A stretch of 64,000 nt of DNA from Methylocaldum sp. 14B. GTDB lineage: Bacteria; Pseudomonadota; Gammaproteobacteria; Methylococcales; Methylococcaceae. The position numbers and the translations under genes are program-made. The notes beneath the pieces are model-generated. The model was not told the DNA's origin and searched no databases. It worked only from the letters and a program-made list of their open reading frames with translations. The stretch spans positions 96,240 to 160,239 of the forward strand of contig NZ_MSCV01000011.1 in the NCBI RefSeq assembly GCF_002005105.1, in the 5' to 3' direction. Position 1 is the stretch's first letter. Each line of letters opens with the position of its first letter. Shown one piece after another: positions 10,837-18,448 of this stretch.

Positions 10837-11195
10837 GGGGGCGACTTGGCTTCGACGAGGATCGCAAAACCCGAGGTGCATGCCGAGGTGCAGATAACCT
10901 CGTTAATCAATCTGCAACCAATATAGTTGCCAACGACGACAACTACGCTCTGGCCGCTTAATCCGGCCGGCCTCTGATCCGAAGCCCGCTTATAGGCGTC
11001 GGTTTTTGGGGGTAACCCAATTGTAAGCTCGCGATGAGGTCTGTCCGGGGCCGATTCGCTAAAACCTAACGGAACCGCCGGCCGTCTTCCCTGCCGCTCG
11101 GGTAGCGACCGGTTAAATCAATAGAGTCGGATAAGCATGTAGAGCCAAAGGCGGAGGATTCGCGGACGCGGGTTCAATTCCCGCCGCCTCCACCA
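10837..11195 (+). ncRNA. ssrA: Transfer-messenger RNA (tmRNA)
   Basis: tmRNA rescues ribosomes stalled on broken mRNA, adding a degradation tag by trans-translation with SmpB. The 5' end GGGGGCG pairs with CGCCTCC before the 3' ACCA to form the alanine-tRNA-like acceptor stem (one G-U pair). The conserved GACTTGGCTTCGACG and GGTGCATGCCGAGG segments and a T-arm GGTTCAATTCC are present. The tag frame at 10929-10961 encodes ANDDNYALAA and a TAA stop, one change from the E. coli tag (D for E). The gene is intact through its CCA although an island follows directly. Confidence 0.96.
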
Positions 11196-11200
11196 ATAAC

Positions 11201-11232
11201 AAAACCCCAACCATTCTCGGTTGGGGTTTTTT
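11201..11232 (+). terminator. Rho-independent terminator of ssrA
   Basis: AAAACCCCAACC (11201-11212), a 6-nt loop, then GGTTGGGGTTTT and a T-run. It lies 5 bp past the mature tmRNA end and marks the last clearly host-like sequence; GC content rises sharply right after it. Confidence 0.92.
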
Positions 11233-11509
11233 CTTGCCTGATCGCGCCGGCTCCCGCGTGTTCGCGGGGACTCCTGCGGAAGCCTGCGGACTTCGGCATC
11301 CGGCCCATGGCCCCGTCCAGGGCCACCTTCCTCTCTCTCCCGGCCGTTGTTCTCTCCGGCCTCGCTCCGGGAAACTGGCCCGAAGTCCGCAAAGGCCGCA
11401 ATCGCCACGCCTAAAAATCAACGAGTTACGCGCGGACGAATCAAGCGGTTGGATCGAAGCATCGCCCGACCAAAGGAAACCACACCGTTCATGCCGACGC
11501 CGAGGCGGT
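11233..11509. other. Gene-free left end of the island
   Basis: About 275 bp without a convincing reading frame. It contains a 12-bp perfect inverted repeat, TGCGGACTTCGG at 11285-11296 and its complement at 11380-11391, enclosing a GC- and CT-rich core of 83 bp. This is a candidate for part of an attachment or recombinase-binding region; nothing else is recognised. Confidence 0.4.
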
Positions 11510-11545
11510 TTGAAAGATGTCAGAAACAGATATATACTTCTGACA
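11510..11545 (+). promoter_or_regulatory. abiE promoter with inverted-repeat operator
   Basis: TTGAAA (11510-11515), a 17-bp spacer and TATACT (11533-11538) form a near-consensus promoter. Overlapping it are two perfect 8-bp inverted repeats, TGTCAGAA (11518-11525) and TTCTGACA (11538-11545), 12 bp apart. In studied AbiE systems the AbiEi antitoxin represses its own operon by binding inverted repeats, so this fits as the autoregulatory operator. The start codon is at 11561. Confidence 0.8.
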
Positions 11546-11560
11546 AACGGAGACCGCCCC

Positions 11561-12157
11561 ATGAGCCACCTCAGCGAAGCCATTCTGTCCGCCGCCCAGG
11601 CCCTCCCGGAGGGAGGCTTGATCTCGCCCAAGGAATTCCTGCATCTGGCGTCGAGGGCCGCGGTGGATCAGGCACTGGCCAGGCTGGCACGCGAGGGGAA
11701 GTTGCTGCGCGTCGGACGGGGGGCCTACGCCCTGCCGGTGGCCAGCCGCTTCGGTTCCCGCCCGCCCTCGACCGAGGCGGTCGTCGAAGCCATCGCGTCC
11801 ACCCACGGTGAAGTCGTCGTGCCCAACGGCGCGGCGGAAGCCAATGCGCTGGGGCTGACCACGCAGGTGCCGACCCGGGAGATCTTTCTGACGTCGGGGC
11901 CCACGCGCAAGCTGCGCCTGGGTAACCGCACCGTCGAGCTCAAGCACGGCAGCCGCTGGCAGCTCGCGCTCGGCAAGCGCCCGGCCGGCAAGGCCATTCG
12001 CGCCCTGTCCTGGCTGGGACCCGAGCAGGCGCCCTCCGCCCTGCACATCCTGCATGCCCAACTGCCCACGGAAGAATGGGCCGCCTTGCAGGCCGCGCGG
12101 GCGGCCCTGCCGGGATGGATGGCCCGCGCCGTCAGCGAGATGAATGCGCATGGCTGA
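11561..12157 (+). CDS. abiEi: AbiEi-type antitoxin/autorepressor
   Basis: 198-residue antitoxin of a type IV-like AbiE toxin-antitoxin system (DUF6088/AbiEi family). It has an N-terminal winged helix (about residues 5-60: LISPKEFLHLASRAAVDQALARLAREGKLLRVGRGAYALP) that should bind the operator just upstream. The C-terminal part, with VVVPNGAAEANALGL, is the domain needed for neutralisation in studied homologues. The ATG at 11561 fits the promoter at 11510-11538; a longer reading frame from 11234 would include the promoter and is rejected. It overlaps the toxin gene by 14 bp. Confidence 0.88.
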   Translation: MSHLSEAILSAAQALPEGGLISPKEFLHLASRAAVDQALARLAREGKLLRVGRGAYALPVASRFGSRPPSTEAVVEAIASTHGEVVVPNGAAEANALGLTTQVPTREIFLTSGPTRKLRLGNRTVELKHGSRWQLALGKRPAGKAIRALSWLGPEQAPSALHILHAQLPTEEWAALQAARAALPGWMARAVSEMNAHG

Positions 12158-13169
12158 GTCCTGGTTCGCGCTCAGCCAGGCTGATCGGGTCGAGGCCGTG
12201 GAATACGCGGCGGCCCAGAGCGGCCGCCCGGCACACCTGCTGGAAAAAGACATCTGGGTGGTGTGGACGCTCTCGGCAATCTACGCCTCCCCCATCGCCG
12301 ACACGCTGACGTTCAAGGGCGGCACGTCGCTTTCCAAGGTCTACAAGGTCATCGACCGCTTTTCGGAAGACATCGATCTGACCTACGACATCCGCGCCCT
12401 GGTGCCGGATCTGCTGCGCGAAGGCAATCCGATTCCGGCATCGATGAGCCAAGAGAAGAAGATCACTCGCGCGGTACGCGCACGGCTTCCCGAGTGGATC
12501 GAGCAGACGGTACGCCCGGTCATCGAAGACGCCTTGGCCGCGAGCGGCTTGCAGGCGGACTTGAGTCTCGCCGGCCAGGAGCGCGACAAGCTGATCATCG
12601 CCTATCCCGCCGTGAAGACCGGCACGGGCTATGTCTCCGCGACTGTCCAACTGGAGTTTGGGGCGCGGGCCACGGGCGAGCCGCATCAGTTCCATCCGGT
12701 GGCTTGCGACATCGCGCCGTGGATCGAGGGCGTGACCTTTCCGACGGCACGGCCCTTGGTCATGGCCGCCGAACGTACGTTCTGGGAGAAGGCCACGGCC
12801 GCACACGTCTACTGCCGTCAGGCACGCCTGCGCGGCGAACGCTATTCACGTCATTGGTACGACCTGGCGGCGCTGGCGCGAACCGAGCATTTCGACAAGG
12901 CGGCCGCCGATCGGCAACTGGCGCATCAGGTGGCCGAGCACAAGTCGATGTTCTTCGCCGAGAAGGATGCCAACGGCGGCAAGATCGACTACGTCGAGGC
13001 TGTGAGCGGCTCGATCAAGCTGGTACCGGAAGGCGCATCGCGCACGGCGTTGGCGCAGGATTTTGCGGCGATGCGTGAGGATGGCCTGCTGCTGTCGGAT
13101 CAGCCGGAGTTCGATGCGATTCTGGAAACCTGCGCCGCCATCCAGGACAAGGTTAATCGGCTGGCGTGA
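12144..13169 (+). CDS. abiEii: AbiEii nucleotidyltransferase toxin
   Basis: 341-residue toxin of the AbiEii/AbiGii family, a nucleotidyltransferase that causes growth arrest and aborts phage infection unless countered by AbiEi. Family motifs are visible: FKGGTSLSK at 57-65, SEDIDLTYD at 74-82 (the catalytic Asp pair) and the later block AAERTFWEKATAAHVYCRQ with SRHWYDL. The first ATG (12144) overlaps the antitoxin; an ATG two codons later is equally possible. No frameshift or lost motif, so the toxin looks active. Confidence 0.92.
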   Translation: MRMAESWFALSQADRVEAVEYAAAQSGRPAHLLEKDIWVVWTLSAIYASPIADTLTFKGGTSLSKVYKVIDRFSEDIDLTYDIRALVPDLLREGNPIPASMSQEKKITRAVRARLPEWIEQTVRPVIEDALAASGLQADLSLAGQERDKLIIAYPAVKTGTGYVSATVQLEFGARATGEPHQFHPVACDIAPWIEGVTFPTARPLVMAAERTFWEKATAAHVYCRQARLRGERYSRHWYDLAALARTEHFDKAAADRQLAHQVAEHKSMFFAEKDANGGKIDYVEAVSGSIKLVPEGASRTALAQDFAAMREDGLLLSDQPEFDAILETCAAIQDKVNRLA

Positions 13170-13171
13170 GG

Positions 13172-13612
13172 TCAGCCACTTCCAAGCCCAATCCGCGCGC
13201 GCTGCTCATCCCACAACGCCGGCGGGTCCACCGCCAAGTCGAACAGGGTGATGTGATTCGGCAGCGTATCGTCCAGGATCGCGGCCACGATGTCCGGCGC
13301 CAGCGTGGTGAGGTTGACCATCCGGCTCACGTAGCTGTTGTCGATCCCCTCCCGCGCGGCGATCTCCTTCAGTGATTTCGCTTCCCCCGACTCGAGCATG
13401 GCCAGCCAGCGATGCCCCCTCGCCAGCGCCAACTGGAGCGGCGTCGGGGTTACGTCCCACGGCCGCACGGGAGCGGTTTCGCCGCTCGGCAGCGTGACCA
13501 GCTTGCGCCCGCTGCGGCGTTTGATCTGGATCGGCACGGACAGGGTCAACCTGCCGTCACTCGTCTGGAGGATGTCCGGCTCGCCGGTCTTCAGGATGCG
13601 GATGTCACTCAT
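13172..13612 (-). CDS. HTH (ParB/KorB-like) protein of the recombinase cassette
   Basis: 146-residue protein with a helix-turn-helix around residues 80-105 (KSLKEIAAREGIDNSYVSRMVNLTTLAPDIV), of the kind found in ParB/KorB proteins, and no ParB nuclease domain. It overlaps the recombinase gene by 4 bp and is the last gene of that minus-strand operon. It converges on the abiEii toxin with 2 bp between stops. A role as recombination directionality or control factor can be proposed from position only. Confidence 0.7.
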   Translation of the reverse strand: MSDIRILKTGEPDILQTSDGRLTLSVPIQIKRRSGRKLVTLPSGETAPVRPWDVTPTPLQLALARGHRWLAMLESGEAKSLKEIAAREGIDNSYVSRMVNLTTLAPDIVAAILDDTLPNHITLFDLAVDPPALWDEQRARIGLGSG

Positions 13613-14964
13613 GCCAGCGCCTCCTCCGTCTGCTCGGCGGGCTCGGGACGCAGCTCCAGCACCAGACGCTCGATGCCGTTGGCGCGCAACCGCACCTCGA
13701 GGTCGTTGGGCGACACGATCACTTTCTCGACCAGCAGCCGGACGATTCGGCTCTGCTCCGCAGGAAACAGCTGATCCCAGATCGCGTCGAGCCGGGTCAT
13801 GGCCACCGTGACCTGCGCCTCGTCCAGGGTCGGGTCGAGCTCGATCGCCTGCGGCAACACCTCGCCCAAGAGATCGGGCGCGCGCAGGATCGCGCGCAGC
13901 TGGTCGAGGACCGCCGATTCCAGTTCGGCGGCCGGTAGGCGCGGCAACCCGGACGCTCCCGCATGCTCCTTGCAGTCTCGTTGCGGAACGTAATAGCGAT
14001 ACCGGCGCCCGTTCTTCTTCGTGGTGTGCCAGGGCGACAGCGCCCGGCCATCGTTGCCGAACACGATGCCCTTGAGCAGATAGGGAACGGTCGCCCGCGT
14101 GGTGTTACCGCGGACCCGGCCGTTGGTGGCCAGGATGGCGTGAGCCCGGTCCCAAAGCTCCCGCTCGATGATCGGCGGATGCTCGGCCGGGTACCACTGC
14201 TCCTTGTGGCGCAGTTCACCGAGGTAGGTACGGTTGTTGAGCAGCTTGTACACCAGGCTCTTGTCGATCGGCTTGCCTTCCCTGACTTTGCCGTCCTGCG
14301 TGGTCCACGCCTTCGACGTCACGCCGTCCAGCCTCAACTCCTTGACCAGCATCGTGCTGGAGCCGAGTTCGACGAAACGTTGGAAGATGTGGCGGACCAG
14401 CTTGGCCTCGCTTTCGTTTGGGACCAGCCGGCGGTTCTCGACGTCGTAGCCAAGTGGCGGCACGCCGCCCATCCACATGCCCTTGCGCTTGCTGGCGGAG
14501 ATCTTGTCGCGGATGCGCTCGCCGGTCACCTCCCGCTCGAACTGGGCGAAGGACAGGAGGATGTTCAGCATCAGCCGCCCCATCGACGTGGTGGTGTTGA
14601 ACTGCTGCGTGACCGAGACGAAGGACACGCCATAGCGCTCGAACACATCCACCATCTTGGAGAAATCGGCGAGGCTGCGTGTCAGGCGATCGATCTTGTA
14701 GACCACCACGATGTCGATCTTGCCGGCCTCGATGTCGGCGAGTAGCCGACGCAGCGCCGGCCGGTCCATGTTGCCGCCCGAGAACGCGGGATCGTCGTAG
14801 TCGTCGGCGACCGGAATCCAGCCCTCGGCGCGTTGGCTGGCGATGTAGGCATGGCCCGCGTCGCGCTGTGCATCGATGGAGTTGTATTCCTGGTCCAGAC
14901 CTTCGTCGGTGGACTTGCGCGTGTAGACGGCGCAGCGCATGCGACGCTTCAGAACTTCGCTCAT
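13609..14964 (-). CDS. Large serine recombinase (site-specific integrase)
   Basis: 451-residue serine recombinase, the likely integration enzyme of the island since no tyrosine integrase occurs in the window. The resolvase domain (about residues 9-160) has the nucleophile in YTRKST (Ser18) and the YKIDRLTRS block. The recombinase domain follows (GYDVENRRLVPNESEAKLV), then a recombinase zinc-ribbon-like region that lacks clear CxxC pairs (GIVFGNDGRALSPWHTTKKNG), and a C-terminal coiled-coil tail. The ATG at 14964 overlaps the DUF2924 stop in ATGA; an upstream ATG at 15039 lies inside DUF2924 and would add an unconserved 25 residues. Confidence 0.92.
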   Translation of the reverse strand: MSEVLKRRMRCAVYTRKSTDEGLDQEYNSIDAQRDAGHAYIASQRAEGWIPVADDYDDPAFSGGNMDRPALRRLLADIEAGKIDIVVVYKIDRLTRSLADFSKMVDVFERYGVSFVSVTQQFNTTTSMGRLMLNILLSFAQFEREVTGERIRDKISASKRKGMWMGGVPPLGYDVENRRLVPNESEAKLVRHIFQRFVELGSSTMLVKELRLDGVTSKAWTTQDGKVREGKPIDKSLVYKLLNNRTYLGELRHKEQWYPAEHPPIIERELWDRAHAILATNGRVRGNTTRATVPYLLKGIVFGNDGRALSPWHTTKKNGRRYRYYVPQRDCKEHAGASGLPRLPAAELESAVLDQLRAILRAPDLLGEVLPQAIELDPTLDEAQVTVAMTRLDAIWDQLFPAEQSRIVRLLVEKVIVSPNDLEVRLRANGIERLVLELRPEPAEQTEEALA

Positions 14965-15461
14965 CGCCGGCCTCCCTTCCTCGCGCCGGGCTTGGGATTG
15001 GCCGACGGCTTGAGGCCGAAGAACAGCGGACCGGACCACCGTGTGCCCGTGATCTCGCGGGCGATCATCGAAAGGCTGGCGAAGGTGCGGCCCTGGAATT
15101 CGTACTGACCATCGGCCATCGAGACCACCCTGTACTCGACACCCTTGTATTCCCGGGTCAGCACCGTGCCGGCCGCAGGGCGGTAATCGCGGTCGCGCTT
15201 CCTGACCTTGCCGGTTTCCACCAGATCGGCGATCCGCCGCTTGTTGCGATCCAGCAGGCAGGCGTTGGCTTTGCGGAATTCCGCTTCCTGCAGCCGGTAC
15301 GCAATGCGTCGCTCAAGGAACTGGCGGTTGTGCGTGGGCGCGTCCTCACCGACCAGCTTTTTCCAGAGCACCTTGATCTCGGCCATCGGAAGCTCGGGCA
15401 ATCGGGCGATTTGCCCCGCCACCGATGGCGGCGTTGAAAACGTCTCTTTCGGCGTACTCAT
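14961..15461 (-). CDS. DUF2924 protein of the recombinase cassette
   Basis: 166-residue DUF2924 protein, a basic DNA-binding-looking family that travels with serine recombinases. Conserved features include SVAGQIARLPELPMAEIKVLWKKL near the N-terminus and LTREYKGVEYRVVSMADGQYEFQGRTFASLSMIAREITG. It overlaps the recombinase start by 4 bp. The start codon is 35 bp from the 31-bp repeat at 15497-15527, which also precedes three genes of the DUF3489 group near 34 kb, implying shared control. The biochemical role is not known. Confidence 0.88.
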   Translation of the reverse strand: MSTPKETFSTPPSVAGQIARLPELPMAEIKVLWKKLVGEDAPTHNRQFLERRIAYRLQEAEFRKANACLLDRNKRRIADLVETGKVRKRDRDYRPAAGTVLTREYKGVEYRVVSMADGQYEFQGRTFASLSMIAREITGTRWSGPLFFGLKPSANPKPGARKGGRR

Positions 15462-15676
15462 TCTGACTCCGTAGTTGTCTTGTTGACGGGGTCTGAATGA
15501 ACGCGCTGGTTGCCGGAAAAGCCAAGCTCAAACTCGCTCTCTGCGGCTATGTTTGCGGACTGCGCAGCACCGGCGTTGCGCAAGCGCACCAGCCCGTTTG
15601 CCAGCAGGGACGCAATTTCGCGCCGGCGCTGCTCCGGCGTCATCCGGTCGGGTGGTAGGTGGTTGAATCGATGCAT
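15458..15676 (-). CDS. Small protein, first gene of the recombinase cassette
   Basis: 72-residue product starting MHRFNHLPPDRMTPEQRRREIASL, a basic helical start that recurs in my recollection of recombinase/DUF2924 cassettes. It ends with a 4-bp overlap with DUF2924. The ATG at 15676 is preferred over one 10 codons upstream because similarity begins there. Its last 25 codons run through dispersed element A, so the C-terminus may be a by-product of that element. No function can be assigned. Confidence 0.6.
   Translation of the reverse strand: MHRFNHLPPDRMTPEQRRREIASLLANGLVRLRNAGAAQSANIAAESEFELGFSGNQRVHSDPVNKTTTESE
15497..15527 (-). repeat. 31-bp dispersed element, copy A (leader of DUF2924)
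   Basis: On the plus strand: ATGAACGCGCTG, 10 variable bases, AAGCCAAGC. It lies 35 bp before the DUF2924 start and inside the 3' end of the preceding small gene. Read on the minus strand it offers TTGGCT and GTTCAT separated by 17 bp, compatible with a promoter. Confidence 0.75.
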
Positions 15677-15801
15677 CGGTAGCGGTCCTGTCTGTCCAAC
15701 TCGCATGACGCGAAATTGTCCGGATGGACCGCCGCCGACACCATCAGGGAGTTTCGGAGGCGTGCGGACTGATGCGGGCTGTGGCGAAAAGTAGGTTCCT
15801 G

Positions 15802-17016
15802 TCAGTTCGATAAATGACGGGCGAGGATCGTCTTCACCAGCGAATCTCCGGGCTGAGCGCTGGCGATCATTTCCCGGATCTGCTCGTTGACGCGCTGGGC
15901 AGGGACGCCTGCGCCTGCCGCCGCCTGCGTGACTGCCGAATACGCATCGAGCACATCAGCCCCGGTGATGTCGTAGCCATATCCGAGGGAGATCCAGTGC
16001 AACGCGGCCAGGCCGGCGGCGAGCGCGAAGTCAGGCTGCTTCACGGCACAATCGCGGGCGGCGCGGGTCAAGGTGCGCGGATCGGTCGGGCTGCGTGTCG
16101 CCAGTTCAGCAGCCACGGTGAAGAGACCCGCGTCCTTGGCAGCGGCAAACCATTTGCCTTCGGCGCCGGGCGTGCTGGCAATCAGGTCGCGCAGGATCTC
16201 TTCCGGCAGCTTGTCGGGATACTTCTTGGCAATGGCACGAAACGTCGCCAGGTTCGTTGTGCCCTGATTCGCCTCCAAGGCATAGCGCCGGTAGGCTTCG
16301 TCGATCAACCCGGAGGACAACAGGAGGGCCTCGCAGGCTTGCGCGATCTGCCAACCCGGGTCATTGAGACCACGTGATTCCTCGGCGTAGCGGATCGCTT
16401 CCGCCTTCTTGCCCATCGCCGACAGTGCCTTCACACCCCAGCGCCGGTCGTGCCACCACTTGAAAGGCGCCTTGTCGAGCAACGCCAGCAGTTCCTGATG
16501 GCGGCCTGCCGCACACAGGGATGCCAGGCAGGCGCTCGTGCCCTTGAAGAATCCGTGGCCAGACGCCTTCGGGCTCCATACGCTTTCGACGACCGGCATG
16601 AACTCGTCGGCCCAGTGTGACGCCAGCTCCGGGGTCACGCACAGCTCGCCCCAGTAGTCGCCCAGTAGTTCGATGTAGGGCATTTCGTCGTCTTGCAGCG
16701 CCTGCCACAAACGCTCCAGCCAGCGTCGCCGCATCTGTGGCTCGACATCCGCTTTGACGATGATGGGCACCAGGGTGTCGATGGCCTTGTTGACGGCCGA
16801 ACCCAGGGCGCCCGATGAGCTGTCCACTTGCTCCAGGGCTGGCGAGAGCTTTTCCAGCAGGGTGATGGCGCCCTCAGCTGCGAGAACAGGCTCCTTGCGT
16901 GCGACCTGCTTGATCTCCGCGATGGCTTCCTTGATCCGCTGCACCGGCGTGTCGGATCGCCAGCCGAACGCATGACGGCGAAAACGGGAGGTGAATTGCC
17001 ACTTGTGGGCGCTCAC
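15802..17016 (-). CDS. 404-residue alpha-helical protein, unknown, in XRE/ImmA operon
   Basis: Not recognised. The product is helix-rich throughout, with repeated Leu/Ala heptad-like segments and a pattern like a TPR or HEAT-type superhelix (WRLAWQAL-type helices and AIRYAEESRGLNDPGWQIAQACEALL). It has no signal peptide, membrane helix or catalytic motif that I can see. The GTG at 17016 is chosen because the reading frame upstream overlaps the end of the ImmA-like gene; the gap is then 17 bp. As the third gene after a repressor and its presumed protease it may be a regulated effector or an adaptor. Confidence 0.6.
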   Translation of the reverse strand: MSAHKWQFTSRFRRHAFGWRSDTPVQRIKEAIAEIKQVARKEPVLAAEGAITLLEKLSPALEQVDSSSGALGSAVNKAIDTLVPIIVKADVEPQMRRRWLERLWQALQDDEMPYIELLGDYWGELCVTPELASHWADEFMPVVESVWSPKASGHGFFKGTSACLASLCAAGRHQELLALLDKAPFKWWHDRRWGVKALSAMGKKAEAIRYAEESRGLNDPGWQIAQACEALLLSSGLIDEAYRRYALEANQGTTNLATFRAIAKKYPDKLPEEILRDLIASTPGAEGKWFAAAKDAGLFTVAAELATRSPTDPRTLTRAARDCAVKQPDFALAAGLAALHWISLGYGYDITGADVLDAYSAVTQAAAGAGVPAQRVNEQIREMIASAQPGDSLVKTILARHLSN

Positions 17017-17033
17017 GATCGATCCGCCATGGG

Positions 17034-17945
17034 CTACCGCACCGGATACTGGCCGTTGCGAATGAAACGATCGTAGGTGTCTTCCTCCGGCTCCTCGTCG
17101 TCCTGGCGCGCGCCCTGCCATTCGGCCTCGGGCAGCACCAGCAGGGTCAATGTGTAGTCGTATTGGGCAGCGACGCGGGTCATTTCGGTGATCGGCATGG
17201 TGGCAGGTTCACGGGCAAACCAGGACTGGGCACGCCCCGTCCGGCTGTCGGCCATGTCAAAGGCGTTGTAGCTGTGCGCCAGAGCATCGTGCGGCAGCTC
17301 GATGGTGTTCCTGCGGGTCGCGAAGTAGGCGCCAGACCTGAGCGCCGCCTTGTTCGACTTGGCCCACAGCATGTGGTCGTCGCGGCTGGCGACCAGCACT
17401 GCCCGCTTGGGCGCGATCTCGGTCCAGCGCAGAGCTGCCGCGGTCAACGAGACGCCGTAGCGGTCGGCGCAGTGACCCAGCAGATCGAAGCTGATCGGCT
17501 GCCCGTCGACCTGACGCCGAAAGTCGTCCAGCGGCATCAGCAGGGTCGACGCGAAAAGATCTGCCTCGGCCTCGATGTCCCGCTCGTCGTTGTCACCGGT
17601 CTCGATGTCGTCGTCACCGCACTCGAAACGATCCTGCTGATGGCGATGGAGGATGTAGTGACCGAACTCGTGCGCGATCGTGAAGCGCTTGCGTCCCTCC
17701 GATGGAGTGGCGCTGTTGTAGAGGATCAGCCACTTCGACCGCGTCTTGTTGGCCGCCAGGAGGCCGTCGAAGCCGTCCAGATCCTCCCCCCGGATCTTGT
17801 CGATCGGCGAGTCGGCGAAACACTGGCGCGAGTACTCCAGGGCGAGCTCATCGACCTTGACGGGAAACCGATCCGCCCCGAGAACCGTGTTGAGCATGGC
17901 CGAGATGCGGTTGGCCTCGGCCATGGGCTTCTTGGCCTCTGTCAT
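17034..17945 (-). CDS. ImmA/IrrE-family metallopeptidase
   Basis: 303-residue zinc peptidase. The HExxH motif is HEFGH at 92-96, with the downstream acidic EAEADLFASTLLMP (about 125-138) supplying the third ligand. Family members such as ImmA of ICEBs1 cleave the neighbouring XRE repressor to induce a mobile element or stress response. The gene overlaps the XRE repressor by 4 bp, the classic arrangement. The C-terminal half has extra sequence, including VAAQYDYTLTLLVLPEAEWQG, that may sense a signal. Confidence 0.88.
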   Translation of the reverse strand: MTEAKKPMAEANRISAMLNTVLGADRFPVKVDELALEYSRQCFADSPIDKIRGEDLDGFDGLLAANKTRSKWLILYNSATPSEGRKRFTIAHEFGHYILHRHQQDRFECGDDDIETGDNDERDIEAEADLFASTLLMPLDDFRRQVDGQPISFDLLGHCADRYGVSLTAAALRWTEIAPKRAVLVASRDDHMLWAKSNKAALRSGAYFATRRNTIELPHDALAHSYNAFDMADSRTGRAQSWFAREPATMPITEMTRVAAQYDYTLTLLVLPEAEWQGARQDDEEPEEDTYDRFIRNGQYPVR

Positions 17946-18262
17946 TCATCTTCCCACGCGTCGAGAATCTTGCGGATCTTCTTCTTGTCCGGCTCGGACA
18001 TGCTTTTGTACTTACGGAAGAAGGCCTCATCGAGCACTTCTTCGTCCGGCGTGGTCGCCGACTCGGTGAGCAGGAATTCTGTAGTCACCTCGAGTACGGC
18101 AGCGATCTTGCCGATCTTCTCAGCCGAGGGCTTCGGTTCGTCCTTGTTCTCCAGCTCCCAGATGTAGCTCTTGCTGGAGTCGGTCAGTTCGGCCAACTGC
18201 TCAAGGCTGAGCTTCTTCTGTTTCCGCAATGCGCGGATCTTGTCCCCCAAGGGCGATGGCAC
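17942..18262 (-). CDS. XRE-family helix-turn-helix repressor
   Basis: 106-residue protein. The N-terminal HTH (about residues 7-62: IRALRKQKKLSLEQLAELTDSSKSYIWELE) is of the Cro/CI type and is followed by a short acidic C-terminal helix pair. It starts the minus-strand operon and faces the plus-strand 407-residue gene over a 186-bp intergenic region with inverted repeats, probably its operators. Cleavage by the next gene's peptidase is the expected switch. Confidence 0.9.
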   Translation of the reverse strand: MPSPLGDKIRALRKQKKLSLEQLAELTDSSKSYIWELENKDEPKPSAEKIGKIAAVLEVTTEFLLTESATTPDEEVLDEAFFRKYKSMSEPDKKKIRKILDAWEDE

Positions 18263-18273
18263 CGGTATCTCCT

Positions 18274-18386
18274 AATCGTTCTGCGTCAGGCCGAAGATGT
18301 TACCACTACGCCGAACGATTTCGTACCTGCTTGACAAACCCAGCATCAGTCCGAGACAATCCGAAACGTTCGGCACACCGAACGTT
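18274..18386. promoter_or_regulatory. Divergent operator region with nested inverted repeats
   Basis: Two sets of related repeats. AACGTTCGG (18365-18373) and CCGAACGTT (18378-18386) are perfect arms 4 bp apart. AATCGTTC (18274-18281) and GAACGATT (18314-18321) form a second perfect pair 32 bp apart. All share the core CGAACG/CGTTC, consistent with one regulator, most likely the adjacent XRE protein, controlling both divergent operons. Confidence 0.65.
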
Positions 18387-18448
18387 CGCGTCCTTGGTGG
18401 GATGTGGCGGCGCCGGGCATCGTCCGTTTGAAGAAGGAGAAGAAAGGC

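Noticed and set aside
11171..11195. Separate tRNA-Ala gene
   Set aside because: The T-arm and CCA belong to the 3' end of ssrA; no anticodon arm precedes them.
13609..15039. Group II intron, retron or reverse transcriptase in the recombinase region
   Set aside because: No YADD motif or intron domain; the gene is a plain large serine recombinase.
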